This document shows, piece after piece, positions 10,721-21,815 of a stretch of DNA of 64,000 nt; the stretch's first letter is position 1, and every line of letters starts with the position of its first letter. The stretch covers positions 197,062-261,061 of the forward strand of contig CACRXP010000017.1 of assembly GCA_902702965.1 (NCBI GenBank), written 5' to 3'. The notes under the pieces were generated by a model. The model made no database searches, had not been told where the DNA came from, and saw nothing but the letters and a program-made list of their open reading frames with translations. Origin of the DNA: Spirometra erinaceieuropaei (Eukaryota > Platyhelminthes > Cestoda > Diphyllobothriidea > Diphyllobothriidae). Position numbers and translations under genes: made by a program.

Positions 10721-13700
10721 TTTGATTTCTAATGAATAGTTCGCAAATCTAGCCTCAGGCGTTCTGCGCCGCCTGGTTGGATAAGACTGCGTGCCTTACG
10801 ATGGCAGAAATGGTCATCCTAGTCCTCGTTGTCATTGTCGGTAATGTTTTCTTGCTTTATTTTACGCACTGATATGCGGCTGCTAGTTAGGTTCGAGACA
10901 GAGCCCGAAGACAAAATGAGATGGGCGAGACCTGTAGCATAATCTGTGATCGCCCGTTTACGATTATGTAAGGGTGAAGCGAATAATTATATGAGATATT
11001 GGGGCGCAAATGTAACTGAGGCATTAGCAGGCATTTTTATGCAAACGATTTACTAATGAAGAACAAATTTCAAGTCATCAACTGCAGCGGCACTTCCTTC
11101 AACGGAGAGCATTTTCGTCGACTGTCGACTAATAATTGCTAACTTTAGGCCAGGTGGGAAACCTTTTGAAAATTCCATCATATGCGCAAAACTTCACGCC
11201 TTCTGTCCTCTATTGTGGGCTTTCTCGCAAAATCGATATAGACGACCGCGATAACTGCGAGTCTCACACATTCCGCCACTTTTTAACCAATCACAACATT
11301 GCAATGGCCGATTGAACGACGACAGTAGAATTGTTAAATTTTGGAACTACTATTAATCCTGAAATGGTCATCTCAATCTCCCTTGTCGTTCTGTATAAAA
11401 TCAATAGTCGCTGGCCACTGCCCACGGGAGTTTTGATGGAATTCCTAAGCATGGACATGCGTGTGGGTCCCTTACGATATCAGTGAACCTCCCCTCTCAT
11501 ACCACAAAATTAAACGTATATTTGGGTCATCGTCGTAAGCAGTCCATTTTAAAATATGTTATATATTCATGCATGAATATATTGCATCAGGCTAGATAAG
11601 AAAAAAACATTTCTAAAGGCGAAATAATACCATTTCATCAGGTATAAAACATGAAGAAAAGTTATTTTCCGCCAGGTGATTAGACGCGTATTTATTTGTA
11701 TGCATGTCATCTAGCAAACATATATAAACTTATATGAGCATCGGAAAAAAATGAAAACAAGTCATTTTTATTAACTGGTGTTTTTGTATACTTTGGCCTT
11801 TGCAGGCCGCCTCAAATAGTTCGTTTAAAAACTGTCATCCAAAACGAATGGCAATATCTTGGAGTTTTACTGCAAGCCGATTATATTTCCAACCATTAAA
11901 GGCATTTTAGCATTTCCGCTAACATTTCATGTGTTAGCACACACACTGTAGGTCAAGCGAGCGCAAAATATCGGCAGGTTATGTCGCATGACAATCGGTA
12001 TTATAGGGCAACCTAAGTAATCCTTCCTAATTGGAAACACACTTCCCGTGGTCGGTCGATGAGTGCACGGTCTGCACTACGTACGTATTTTGTTTGCTCT
12101 GCATAGAGCGCCGTTAAAAATAGACGTAAGTTAAGGAATAATAGAAAGCCTTGAATTTTTTAATCTGTGTTCTTTTGGATGTATTACGTTTTTCATTACA
12201 CAATTAAGATATATGGGGAAAATTGTCCAACACATTGTATATACTGGACACTCGTTGCCAGCGCAGACTTACTATTCCAGTAAGTAGCTGAGGAAGCCTA
12301 AAATAATTTATGCACGTGGTTCTCCAGCAGTATAGAACGGCCAAAAATACTGTGCGCCAATTAATATTTTTTTGTAAAAAATGACATATCGAGCTTCAGC
12401 TTTACAGCACTACATATTTTACCAAAAATACACTAAAAACCATTTTTTTGGAAGGCGCATGCCGCTGCCCCACATATCAACTGCTACAACAACAGTTGCA
12501 AGAAAATGTCCGTCTTTCCACACAACGAATTTCATCAAGATTGGAGCGCAGAAAGGTCGCCTCTGTCGTTCTTGGTTAAAAACCTTCCGCGGAATGGCAA
12601 ATGTACGATAAACGTATTTAAAAGAGATGATGAGTGTTCGTTGTTCAAATGTATTTTGTAATGGCTTTCTGATTCCACAAATAAAAGTTTGCTTTGTCAG
12701 GTTTCAGCATTTTGTTATTGAACTACGCGATCAGTCTAGATTTTGCGATCGATTTAAATTAGCTGGCCCAATGTCCTTTTTTATAGCGTAAACCAAAATG
12801 CTCATCTTCGGTATGATGTCCTGGTCTAACACCGAGAAATGGCCAAATTTCCTCATTTGTACTACAGTCTGATGGCAAAAATACTGATTAAACGCATGAA
12901 GTCAGAATAAACCGGAAGCATTTCTGTATTAATCCACACGTATTCTCTACCCTCCCATTGCTCATCGTCAGGAATACAACACTAAAAATTAAAAGGCATG
13001 GAACTAAGGGATTCAAGGGGTTGCCGTCTTCCCTACGGCATTCATACCATCGTATAGTATTGAAATGCTTGGATGTGTGAGTCCCTTATCTGAGATATTA
13101 TAATTAAAGCATTTCAATGTCTTTAACTGCATAATTTCGACAGGCAGCATGTGAAGGAAGGTTTTGCTTGCCAAAGCAATAAGATCGTTTGTACGGGAAG
13201 AGGCACCAGCGACAAAGTATGAATAACCGATATTAATCGGTTATAAATGATTATATTCTACAGTCCCAATGTCAGGCAGCTCATATCGTAAAGCAAACAG
13301 TGGAAGGGTTAAAATCGAGGGTCATTTAATCTCCGAAATTTCTTCAAAGTTCGTGCATTGTAACGGGAAGGGAACAACAGGTGTGTGAACAAAGTGAGCA
13401 TTTAACATGTGCTAAAGTTATCTGACCAGGCAATTTGATAAAATTCGAACAGTCTTTAAAATAACTATTTAACTTGCCTAAGAAAATTGATAACGATAAT
13501 GGGGTAATTTTGGTTCGTACACATCAAACACTAAAGAAAAGCGAGAGTTTTAAAAACACGGGTCAGATGTCAGCACTAGGGCTGAAAAGATTGCCGACTC
13601 GGTACCGGTTGTCGTTGTGTCCCTCCAATATTATGTTTGGCACCCGGTCTGTTCTTTGACATAAAAGTAGTCCTTGTGAGAGCAAAACATTCCAGTATGT

Positions 13701-13800
13701 ACATGTTTTCCAAAACTAAACGTCATGCAAGTTAGTAATACAGTGTCTGGGACAGTGTATCAAATAAGACCATTACCCACTTCCAAAATACTCTTCTGCA
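10720..13800. other. 3-kb non-coding, AT-rich interval
   Basis: No supported gene. Short open stretches (12,381-12,611 and 13,474-13,659) lack recognisable domains and no paralogue of them was noticed in the window. No tRNA-like boxes or strong palindromes were seen. Confidence 0.4.
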
Positions 13801-13855
13801 TTTATAGCAATAGCCCTTTGTGACCAGCTGATTAGTTGTCTTAAAGTCAGTTCTG

Positions 13856-15600
13856 CTAGTGAACGACAAAATCCTCCCATCCCTGCATTGAAAAACAATC
13901 TTTTCTACTCACCCACGTTAATAAGGACCGAACTACGCCGGCTGAAGCCAGCCAAATCACCTGGTCCAAATAGAATTCATCTGCTTGTCCCTTGAGAATG
14001 AGCTGAGGTACTGTGTGAGACGGTGTCCATGATATTTTAGAAGTCCATGGAAGAAGACAAACTGTCGAAGGAATGGAATGCGGCTCATAATTCTCCAATC
14101 TATAAATGAGGATCCAGAGATCTAAAATTGCCGTACTATAAATTTAACCTGCTTTTTGTGAAAGGTCACGAACAACTTATTAAAGGACAATCAATGCCTT
14201 ACCTGGAGCAGAGGGGCCTATTGTGTGCAGTTCAGCACGGATATCGTCGGTGTCACACATACCTTACAAGCAGTATTTACTCGCAGGAAAAATGGACAAG
14301 AGCCATAGACCAGGGCCGTCCAGAGGATATCATCTTCTTTGACTTCAAACAGGCGTTTGATAGCGTTTCTCATGGACGACTCCTAAAAAAGATTTGGATG
14401 TGGAATACAGGGCAACATTTTTAGTGGTTTACAAGTTTCCGGTCGTGCATGTTTCAATTAGTAATCTTTGTCACCGCTGCATCTGTATAGGTACCAGTAG
14501 AAAGCGGCGCTTTTACAGGGTTTAGACTTGCGTCCTCTCCTCTTCCTCATCTATATTATTGACTATCCTGCAGACCCTGAATGTGATGGCATCATGTTTG
14601 CAGTTGATATGAAGATCTGTAAAACCATCGACGGTGTTAATGCCGCGCAGAAACTACAGGAAGTTATTTGTAGGTTGGCTGTATGGTACAGCAATTGGCT
14701 TCTAGTGTTTAATGTATCCACCTGTGTAGTTTTGCGCCTGGAGTCTGGTCAGAGGCGATTCCCAAAGCACCAGTACCCCATAAATGGTGTTCCACTAAAA
14801 GAAGTGGACACGTACGAAGACCTATAGGTCTCTGGACATGTTCAAACTTGATGCACACCGAGCGCTGCAAAAGAATCTTCCAAAAGACAACCAGCGTCAT
14901 GCACTTGATTCGGCGTGCCTTCACAAGCTTCCCGCTGGAACACTTCTCCGCGATATTCGGCACGTTCGTCAGACCGCATTTGGAATACGGAATGCTATCG
15001 CGGAAGCCCTGGATAAAGCAAGACAGTGATGCCATAGAGCAGGTGTAATGACGGGTCACAAAACTGGAGGACGGTCTCAGGACTCCGTCATAAACAGAAA
15101 GACTGATCCAGGTTAACGTGTCTCCCCTATCCTAGAGAAAAGTGAGGTGTAACCTGGTATGGACATTTCGCATTGTGCACGGGCATAAATGTTTGCTCAA
15201 ATCTGAAGATATCTTTGTATTCACGGCCATGAGTCACCTGCGCGTCATCCGTACAAAGTCAAGTGTAGGTTTTCCTTCAGCTAGCGTGTTGCTCGACCGT
15301 GGAACTCACTTCCAAGTAAAAAAGCGACTTCTGATACAATGGCTGTATTTAGGAGGCAGCTGGATCGTTTAATCATTGATAAACGATGACTCTCATTGCA
15401 GGAATGTCTGAGCACAGCCATAAATGTTAGTTCCTAATTTCACCCCTATGTAAAGCCTCCCTGACGTTTCATGGATTTTTCCCACGCAAACTACCCAAAT
15501 GACTGCATTGTATGCTGATTGTATATAATTGTACAAAAAACTGCATAGGCACAGCAAAGACGGTTTCGGAGAATAAATATGCTACTGAAAAGATGTTAGT
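13856..15600 (+). mobile_element. CR1-like non-LTR retrotransposon, copy 2, decayed
   Basis: The same element as copy 1, truncated further at the 5' end: no endonuclease is visible, and the match starts at the RT linker near 13,865. RT landmarks include KSPGPNRIHLLVP near 13,957, DFKQAFDSVSHGR (14,341-14,379) and LLFLIYIIDYPADPECDG (about 14,540-14,590), followed by the AVWYSNWLLVFNVST thumb segment. Stops and frameshifts occur near 14,110, 14,423, 14,826 and 15,049. The FADD box reads FAVD at 14,597-14,608. The block 14,530-14,830 is almost identical to 1570-1868 in copy 1, while flanking blocks are more diverged. Dead element. Confidence 0.82.
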
Positions 15601-15954
15601 ACGTTGTGTATGTACAATCTATATTTTATGTATAGGTTTCAATAGGGTCATCAGGGGCATTGCTAACTACCCTAAATAATAGGCTACTAGTAAAGTTGGG
15701 CAGCAGACATTCCAATATGCGGTTTTGAAAAGGCCAGTCGGTGGGTTTGCTTTGTTTTGCTAAGTGGATGACCTGCACATCAGTAACTATGTCACACAGA
15801 TCACCCTGTATCCACGTCACACTGACACAAACGGCTAACCGCCAATCACTGGCTGTCCTAAAAGTAGACAAATGCTTCTTTTGCGTTGGTCAGCATGCCG
15901 CCATATAAAGCCGTGCTCATGACCCCTAAATCAGTTTTAGAATTACACAGGCGA

Positions 15955-17553
15955 ATGTTTTCCATGGGAACTCTCACACTATTTGCGCTGGTAACGTACT
16001 CGTGTCTACTCACAGCCTGCAAATACAACAATCACATATGTAAGTTATTATTGTAATTAGAATTAATTGTGCAGTTAGGTCGCGACATTTCATTTACCTC
16101 AGGGGTATATTGTATGAAGTTCGGAATATACTGTCGGATATAGTGATTTGCTTAGACTTGTTGCGAAATGTAACCTCGTGCACGCACATATTGTTTTATG
16201 AAAGCCCAGAACTCCCGTTACCGAAGCACGAATTTATTTGATATTGAAGACCTAAGTATGCTCATTTTATCTTTAAACGCCAGTGCAGATTCATGCACAA
16301 TATTTCAGGACAACGAAAACGCAAATTCCTTGTTAATGGTACGCGCTTGCTCCTCGGTGTGTGAGATAGGCAGTATAGCTATCGATCAATGATTGCTGAC
16401 AGTTGTTTGAATGTATTACTGATTAGTACTTTATTATCATATTTCATTTTCTGGTTGACACCTGGGGGACAGGCGTGTTACTAACCTACACGCTGCCTTG
16501 CATTTCAGCAGGGGATAGGTGACGTGCTACTAACAAAAAGCTCACATGTGTTAACTTTTTAGCCCTTACACCGTGTCCACGTACCGGAGGAAATTTGCGC
16601 CTTGCCGACATCTTACAGCAACGACTCAGCACCAAATCTGTGTTTAGTGCACACAAAGAGCACGCTGGTGGTATTCAAACAAACGTACGCATCCGCGTTT
16701 TATTTGAGCCAATAATACATTCCTGCTATGGTGTATACCAAGCGGTTGATGCATACGTCTTCAGATTGGCATGCAATGTGACATTTCCTCGGATAAACAT
16801 CCATCTGCTTCACGCAGTAAACACATTTACTTGATATGTTTATTGCTGACTTACATTACAAAACATCTACTTACACTTTGCGCACAGAGAGAATGACTAC
16901 AAGGATTAAATAATTAATGCATATATTCCAGCAGGGCAGTCGTGAAGGTTATTTGGTTACAATACTATAGTCACTAAACATTACACAACCTAATTAGAAA
17001 AATAGATGGCCAGAGTGGTAGTAAAACAATCAAATAACATTTTTATGTTAGATGTGGTCGTAAGTAAGTGCACCTATTATTCTGGAAAAAATTCCTGACT
17101 GGAGCTACAAACTTTGGCTGTTCACGAAACACGGCGTCACTCACTTGCGAAACGCTGCATAAAACGCTGCAATATGCTTATCCGTTTCTCGGTTTTAATC
17201 CTGACATATTTATATCAGTGCCTCTGGAACAAGCTGTCACTGATTCCTGATAAAAATTGTAGGTGAGAATGGATCCTATCACAGCAATGATCACTCAGTC
17301 TGCAAATATTGACGAATTTACCTTTAACGTGGAAAATGTGCACGCGATTGCAGACTTCCTGCTTGCTTCTAGCGCATTGGCTAAACGCAGCTTATTGCAT
17401 TTTACCGGATTTATTTTCAATGACCTCGTGCATAATGCCTTCAGACAACGCCGGATGAACCTACCACCAAGGAAGCAAGGAGTGCTGAGTTCGCTGGACC
17501 TGCTTGTTTCTGAGGCGTCCACCATCTCATTAGCCGCCTCATGTTTCACATGA
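15955..17553 (+). pseudogene. inverted paralogue of the secreted-protein gene (family 1, copy C), probably damaged
   Basis: Exon 1 is 15,955-16,039 (85 nt, ATG then a signal peptide with LFALVTYSCLLTAC, donor T|GTAAGT). Exon 2 is 16,563-16,816, exactly 254 nt as in copy A, with acceptor TTTTTAG and donor GCA|GTAAAC. It encodes CPR, LRLADIL, RVLFEPIIHSC and a CNVT sequon. The exon-3 counterpart begins at 17,052 after GTTAG but meets a TAA within four codons and has a 1-nt indel relative to copy A; its donor reads GTCACT. The exon-4 counterpart (about 17,285-17,553) keeps VENVHAIADFLLASSALA and ends AASCFT plus stop, as in copy A, but lacks the matching in-phase acceptor. The strong conservation of exons 1, 2 and 4 suggests recent loss or an alternative exon structure. 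Confidence 0.55.
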
Positions 17554-18060
17554 CTAATATCTTGCATAAGTATCAGAACAATTGTCACGCCGTACACATT
17601 GCATTCTGCCTTGTAGCATGTGTCTTAATGGGCAGACAACATTTTTATAAAAGTCACTATTCACAATTCGTCACATACGCTCCATTTTTAAATGTTTTTG
17701 ATCGTTAATGGAATGGGAAATCCAAATTCAATAAATAAATTTTTACTTAAGTCAGCCGGGACAATCACGACGTTAAGTTCAGAATGGTGCATTTTACCTA
17801 AGCGACGTATAATTAAGTGTTCTCTGCCAGGTGTTTTTTTTTAACCGGACTACTGGCTTTGTGAAGTTTTGAAGCGTCATTAACAAGTTCTAGAACTTAG
17901 AAAGAGGCACAGCTTTGGAGAAAACAGTTTAGTCATTAACACCCGGCAGGCAACCTGGCGTCCGGTATTATTTCTTTTGACAGGTCCGGTTCGAATTTCT
18001 GCACAGCCAACATATTATGCTAAGGCGTTAACTAAAATGGATTCACATCTTCTGTCAGCC
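17554..18060. other. intergenic, no gene recognised
   Basis: AT-rich sequence downstream of copy C. AATAAATAAATT at about 17,740 is a possible poly(A) signal for the plus-strand gene. Nothing else is supported. Confidence 0.35.
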
Positions 18061-18061
18061 G

Positions 18062-18310
18062 GAAACTAAACTTAATGATCACCAACGTAAAGACTTTGCT
18101 ATCAAAGTTCGACAGGCTGAAGACAAGGCTCTGTGATCTATCTCTTGACGTAATCTATTTAACAGAAACCTGTTAACCCTACATCTAGATGACCGTAAGC
18201 TAACGCTGCCTGGCTCCTAGCTGTTAAGAAGGGTCAGGAAAGGCACTAAGGGAGAAGGCGTACACACGTACGTGAAAGATGGAGTCAATGCATTCTTTAA
18301 AAGTGCTAAA
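18062..18310 (+). mobile_element. LINE AP-endonuclease fragment (N-terminal part)
   Basis: The plus strand reads KLNLMITNVKTLLSKFDRLK, then TRLCDLSLDVIYLTETC, and after several stops a GYSC-like and a VYVKDGVN-like remnant. This matches the start of a CR1/Jockey AP endonuclease, including the LTET segment with the catalytic Glu. It ends near 18,310 and is not continuous with any RT. It may be the missing 5' portion of the LINE family seen at 0.1 and 13.9 kb, but that is inference. Confidence 0.65.
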
Positions 18311-18399
18311 TAATCGTCTATTTCCTAGGCAATCTGACTTTCTATTCAAGAACCGAGCATATGTGTAAATATGAGAAATGCCGCCACATGCAATGCCAC

Positions 18400-18500
18400 T
18401 GCTTTATGTTTTTCAGTCTGTAGCTTAAGACTACCAGCACTATGTTGCCTTCTGCTGGTTCGCATGCATCGATGGGTAACTTTCGAATAGTCAACGTAAG
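18400..18500 (+). repeat. short dispersed repeat (also at 41.45 kb and 39.93 kb)
   Basis: The block with TTAAGACTACCAGCAC and GGTTCGCATGCATCGATGGG aligns to 41,470-41,525 (TTAAGACTGTAGGCACGC, GGCTCGGATGCATCGGTAG) and more weakly to 39,930-39,995. No coding potential is seen. Confidence 0.5.
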
Positions 18501-18675
18501 TAAATGGTCAGCAACTTTAAAACTTCCTGTGTTTGCTCTTGCATTTTATTCAACGTCATTGTGAACCAAAAAAATGGCAGAGAACACTTTGTAGGGAAAC
18601 TGCTGTTTATGCAGTTGTGATTTATAGATGTTTTGGCGGATTTTGAATAATGTATATTAAGCCATCTGTGAAAAA

Positions 18676-18785
18676 AATCGGTGCCTCGGTGAACTTCAAA
18701 CCCACGACAGTAAAGGGGAATGCATTAGTAAAGCCAAAGCTCTAACCACGTGAGCTACGAGGTCGGCGGACGACGCGAGTTTAAT
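18676..18785 (-). repeat. tRNA-derived SINE, copy 1
   Basis: On the minus strand the sequence reads ACCTCGTAGCTCACGTGGTT (A-box-like, about 18,763-18,744), then a degenerate B box near 18,700, then CACCGAGGCACCGA. This is a tRNA-like head of the type also found at 19.6 and 19.8 kb. It is not a functional tRNA: no cloverleaf closure was found. Confidence 0.65.
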
Positions 18786-19599
18786 CACATTTGGGTTAAA
18801 TTGTGAAGATGAGAAGCCGGTCAGAAAATCGTCCAACATTTACATTAACTGCTTTTATCACCTGCTAAAAAAATAAAACCAAGGACGAACGTGTGAGCGA
18901 ACTCGTGTTTGACGTTGGATACTCCCTCCATTAACCCAGGGTCTAAATTTGAGGAGCGTGTTTGGTCAGGAATGGGAATATAACGGGGTGCAGTACTTAA
19001 AAGCACACGGCACTAGTCAATCCAGCCGCAGTTGTTTAAGCTTCTCGATTATTGATTACTCATCAGCAAATCATTCTGTGCTTGGAGTTTCGCAGTCGAA
19101 TGTGAGTTCCGTTGTCCTTCTCAGCAAACAGCACTCGAAATAACTCTGACTTTGTATATTTAAAATTATATCCACGGTGCAAGGTGTGGAGACGTGCACT
19201 GCTTGTTCAAAGTCAACGATTACTAGGCCTGTGTATAATTATGAAAGTCTAGATGCCCAGACCGCTGGTCCATCTTAATGGTTTCATACACAACAAGGAA
19301 ATCCTGGCGTCACATGAAATTGTGTCCGGTGGTAGGTCACCGTACCATGCTAAAAAACGCAGGTAATGCTACAAAGGAATGAACTGACAGGTAAGACAAT
19401 CAGAATATATAACGGGTTTCCTACTGTCTGCAATCAAACGGGGGAAACATCCCTACAGACAATGCAGGCAGCTCTTACTTCGTTTTCTGAGTGAAATGCC
19501 AGTGTACTGCATCTTCCCGCCTACCCTTACCGTCGTTTACGTGACGAATTCGTCTTATAGATGTTTAGGCAGATTTCAAATAATTCGTATTGCCTCCAC

Positions 19600-19705
19600 T
19601 GTGAAAAACTCGGCGCCTCGGTGGGATTCGAACCCAGGCAGTAAGGGAAGGCTTTAGTACAGTCAATGCTCTAACCACTTGAGCTACGAGGCCCCGCCGG
19701 ACGAC
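19600..19705 (-). repeat. tRNA-derived SINE, copy 2
   Basis: This is the best-kept copy. On the minus strand, TAGCTCAAGTGGTTAGAGCA (A box, about 19,690-19,671) is followed about 35 nt later by GGTTCGAATCC (B box, about 19,634-19,624), an almost perfect RNA polymerase III internal promoter. Spacing and sequence fit a tRNA-derived SINE head. It faces copy 3, which begins about 60 bp away in the opposite orientation. Confidence 0.75.
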
Positions 19706-19765
19706 GCCAGACGTCACAGTAGGTTGGGTGGGTAACTTGACCCAAATGTGATTAAACTCGCGTCC

Positions 19766-19870
19766 TCCTGCGGGGCCTCGTAGTCAACTTGGTTGTAAAC
19801 TTCGCTGTGCTAAAACCTTTCCCTTACTGTCGTGGGTTTGAATCTCACCGAGCCGCCGAGTTTGTCATAA
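19766..19870 (+). repeat. tRNA-derived SINE, copy 3
   Basis: The plus strand reads GGGGCCTCGTAGTCAACTTGG (A-box region, one base lost), then GTGGGTTTGAATCTCACCG (B box with one change, near 19,838-19,856). It is the inverted counterpart of copy 2. Together with the spacer the pair forms an inverted repeat of about 270 bp. Confidence 0.7.
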
Positions 19871-19979
19871 TTGGGTCAATATGATTTGTAATCTACTTGA
19901 AGGCGAACTGATACTGACACGTAAGTGCTAAATTTAGCGCACAATATATCTGCGACTGCTTGCATAGGTTTTTTTCTTA

Positions 19980-20295
19980 CACGTCATGTGGATTTTAACA
20001 CGTCTGCCCAGTCAATATGTCCGGCCTGGCTAGATGTCGGCAGGTGAAAATGAACCTAAAGTTACCCTGATGCAAGCATATGCACGAACTCATTCCCTCT
20101 AGCGTCATCTTCATCACCAGTGGTGGCGCCTCAATGACTTAACGTGACCAAAACCAGAATCCATGATTTTGTTGATTCTGCTTTTCTTATAATCGTCATT
20201 TCATGAGGTATAGTTGAGATTTAAAATAACCAAGGCGCGGTTTTCTATCAAAACGACTAGTGCGAACCAGGCAAATGATCCATTTTTTGAAAGAA
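19980..20295 (+). repeat. dispersed repeat R20/R42, copy 1 (left part)
   Basis: Aligns with 42,355-42,700: CGTCATGTGGATT versus CGTCATCTGGATT, TGTCCGGCCTGGCTAGA versus TGTCTGGCTTGGCTAGA, and GCGAACCAGGCAAATGAT versus GCGAACCAGGCAAAAGAT. The right part resumes at 20,690 (GGCAGAGAAACAG..AGTAAGCATTTCAGCA) after a ~390-bp insertion. No gene is recognised. Confidence 0.6.
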
Positions 20296-20690
20296 GACAG
20301 TGACGCAGTCTGCGACCCCACTCAGGGAACAAAAACCAGGTCATCTGTTACGGTGCTAAGCAGCCGGAATGAGAGCTCGAAAAAAGGGTAACACACGGAT
20401 GCATATTGTGGCAGCTTTCGGCATCCTCTCGCTAAATTTCTCTGCAACAACTTGCAAAGGAGCACACGTACCAGCACGATGAATGATGGGGATATTAAAA
20501 TATCTGACAGTGCAGGCAAACTTTAGGCATATTTTTGAAGTTCTCCTAGTTTATGTTTGCAAAAGATGTAGACAACATTCCATCTAGCTACGAGAGCGCG
20601 GAGGCGTCATTTATAAAAATGGTGAGGACGCAATATATCACGATGACCTGGTTATTGTTCCCTGAGTGGGGTCGCATACTGTGTCCCTGC
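20296..20690. mobile_element. ~390-bp foldback/MITE inserted in repeat R20
   Basis: The termini are imperfect inverted repeats of about 45 bp. The left reads CAGTGACGCAGTCTGCGACC and continues through CACTCAGGGAAC to AGGTCATC at about 20,343. The reverse complement of the right end (20,644-20,690) carries the same blocks. The flanking repeat is interrupted at exactly these ends when compared with the uninterrupted copy at 42.7 kb. The CAG(T/G)G start recalls hAT-type ends, but no 8-bp target duplication was found, so the superfamily is open. No transposase is present. Confidence 0.65.
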
Positions 20691-20699
20691 CTGGCAGAG

Positions 20700-21124
20700 A
20701 AACAGTTAAACGAGTAAGCATTTCAGCAATGATGACTATACGGTGGCAAATAACCATATGTGTGTCGATAAACATATGTACTCGGGCAACAGTCAGGTTC
20801 GTAGACCAAGATATTCAGATGGGCTATGACTGTTAACCTCATTTTTTCTCGTAGTGTGCAGCAATTTGATGAACCTTTAGATGAAAACATTGAGTGATTT
20901 TTAAAACGTCCGGCCAATCGAAAATTTATGCCTTTGAGAAGCCCTAGTACGCGTAAAATATAAAACGCAGAATGCAAGAATTTATCCAAAAGCGGTATAT
21001 TTTTAAAATAGTTAGGTGTAGAATTGGCACAAACTGAATGTCTTCAACGAATATTATTTTAAACAGGCAGATTGCTAACTGAGTGGAATACGACGTGAAT
21101 TTCTCCGATATATAAGTGTGGAAA
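20700..21124. other. intergenic, no gene recognised
   Basis: Contains the short right end of repeat R20 (to about 20,740) and otherwise unassigned AT-rich sequence. Confidence 0.35.
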
Positions 21125-21440
21125 TCATGCTTCAGAATCGACTACCGATCAGTAAGCCTCAATTTTTATGCTGCAAATTTGTGAAGCGCGAGATGAAGCA
21201 TTTTTAGGAGAGCATTATCTTTTCTCTGACGCGCAACGAGGATTTCCCAGAGGACAGTCTTTTTGACCAATGTGCTCTACAATCTAGACTGCTGGGCCCG
21301 AGAGATTGGTGAAGGAAATGTGATGCACGTTGTCTATATTGACTTCTTGAAGGCCATCGATGGTATGCACACCAACGTTTCTTGAGCAATTTTAGCCACA
21401 AGGAGGTTAAGGGCAAATGTATAAAGTAATTGCGGTTGAT
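21125..21440 (+). mobile_element. LINE reverse transcriptase fragment
   Basis: The plus strand, read across several frameshifts, gives NYRPIS-like residues near 21,140, then LTNVLYNLDCWAREIGEGNV and MHVVYIDFLKAIDGM at about 21,260-21,365. These correspond to RT motifs 2 to 3, with the VYIDFxKAFD signature carrying the first catalytic Asp. The fragment is only about 300 bp and ends before the FADD box. It differs clearly from the 0-2.7 kb LINE, so it represents another family. Confidence 0.65.
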
Positions 21441-21533
21441 CTCATATTGTTTATTTTGGCGACGAGCAGTATGCGAAGTTGTAGTTAAGATCGTACTTCC
21501 TCAGTATTTCGTTCTTCATCCTACGTGGAATTC

Positions 21534-21612
<79 letters not shown>
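21534..21612. repeat. (TA)n microsatellite, ~39 units
   Basis: An uninterrupted TA run of about 78 bp. It produces false 'IYIYIY' open frames in two overlapping frames. It lies between a LINE fragment and a SINE, a few hundred bases from a PLE end that itself abuts a shorter (TA)n at 21,900. Confidence 0.95.
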
Positions 21613-21614
<2 letters not shown>

Positions 21615-21815
21615 CAGAATAACATTACCGACAAAGACAAGGGAGACTGGAATGGCCATTTCTGGCTTATTAGCCGTCGTCAGCCAGCCATACCCAAGCC
21701 CGAAGTGTGGAACACCCGAGCCTCGAACTCGCGACCTGTTGGTTTAGAAGTCAACGCCTCTACTCACCGGGCCACGAGCCCGTTGCCTTGTCGGTTTTCG
21801 ATCGGGAATATACAG
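21613..21815 (-). repeat. tRNA-like SINE (second family)
   Basis: On the minus strand, GGCTCGTGGCCCGGTGAG (A-box-like, about 21,781-21,764) precedes GGTCGCGAGTTCGAGG (B-box-like, about 21,736-21,721). The tail includes the AATGGCCATTTCTGGC block shared with repeats at 10.56 and 39.0 kb. The head sequence differs from the SINE at 19.6 kb, so there are at least two SINE families. Confidence 0.65.

Noticed and set aside
15142..15372. A separate gene in the plus-strand frame after the LINE
   Set aside because: It aligns with the C-terminal domain of LINE copy 1 (2190-2420) and is part of LINE copy 2.
19600..19705. A genuine tRNA gene
   Set aside because: A and B boxes are good, but the acceptor and anticodon stems do not close by eye, and related copies are dispersed; a SINE fits better.
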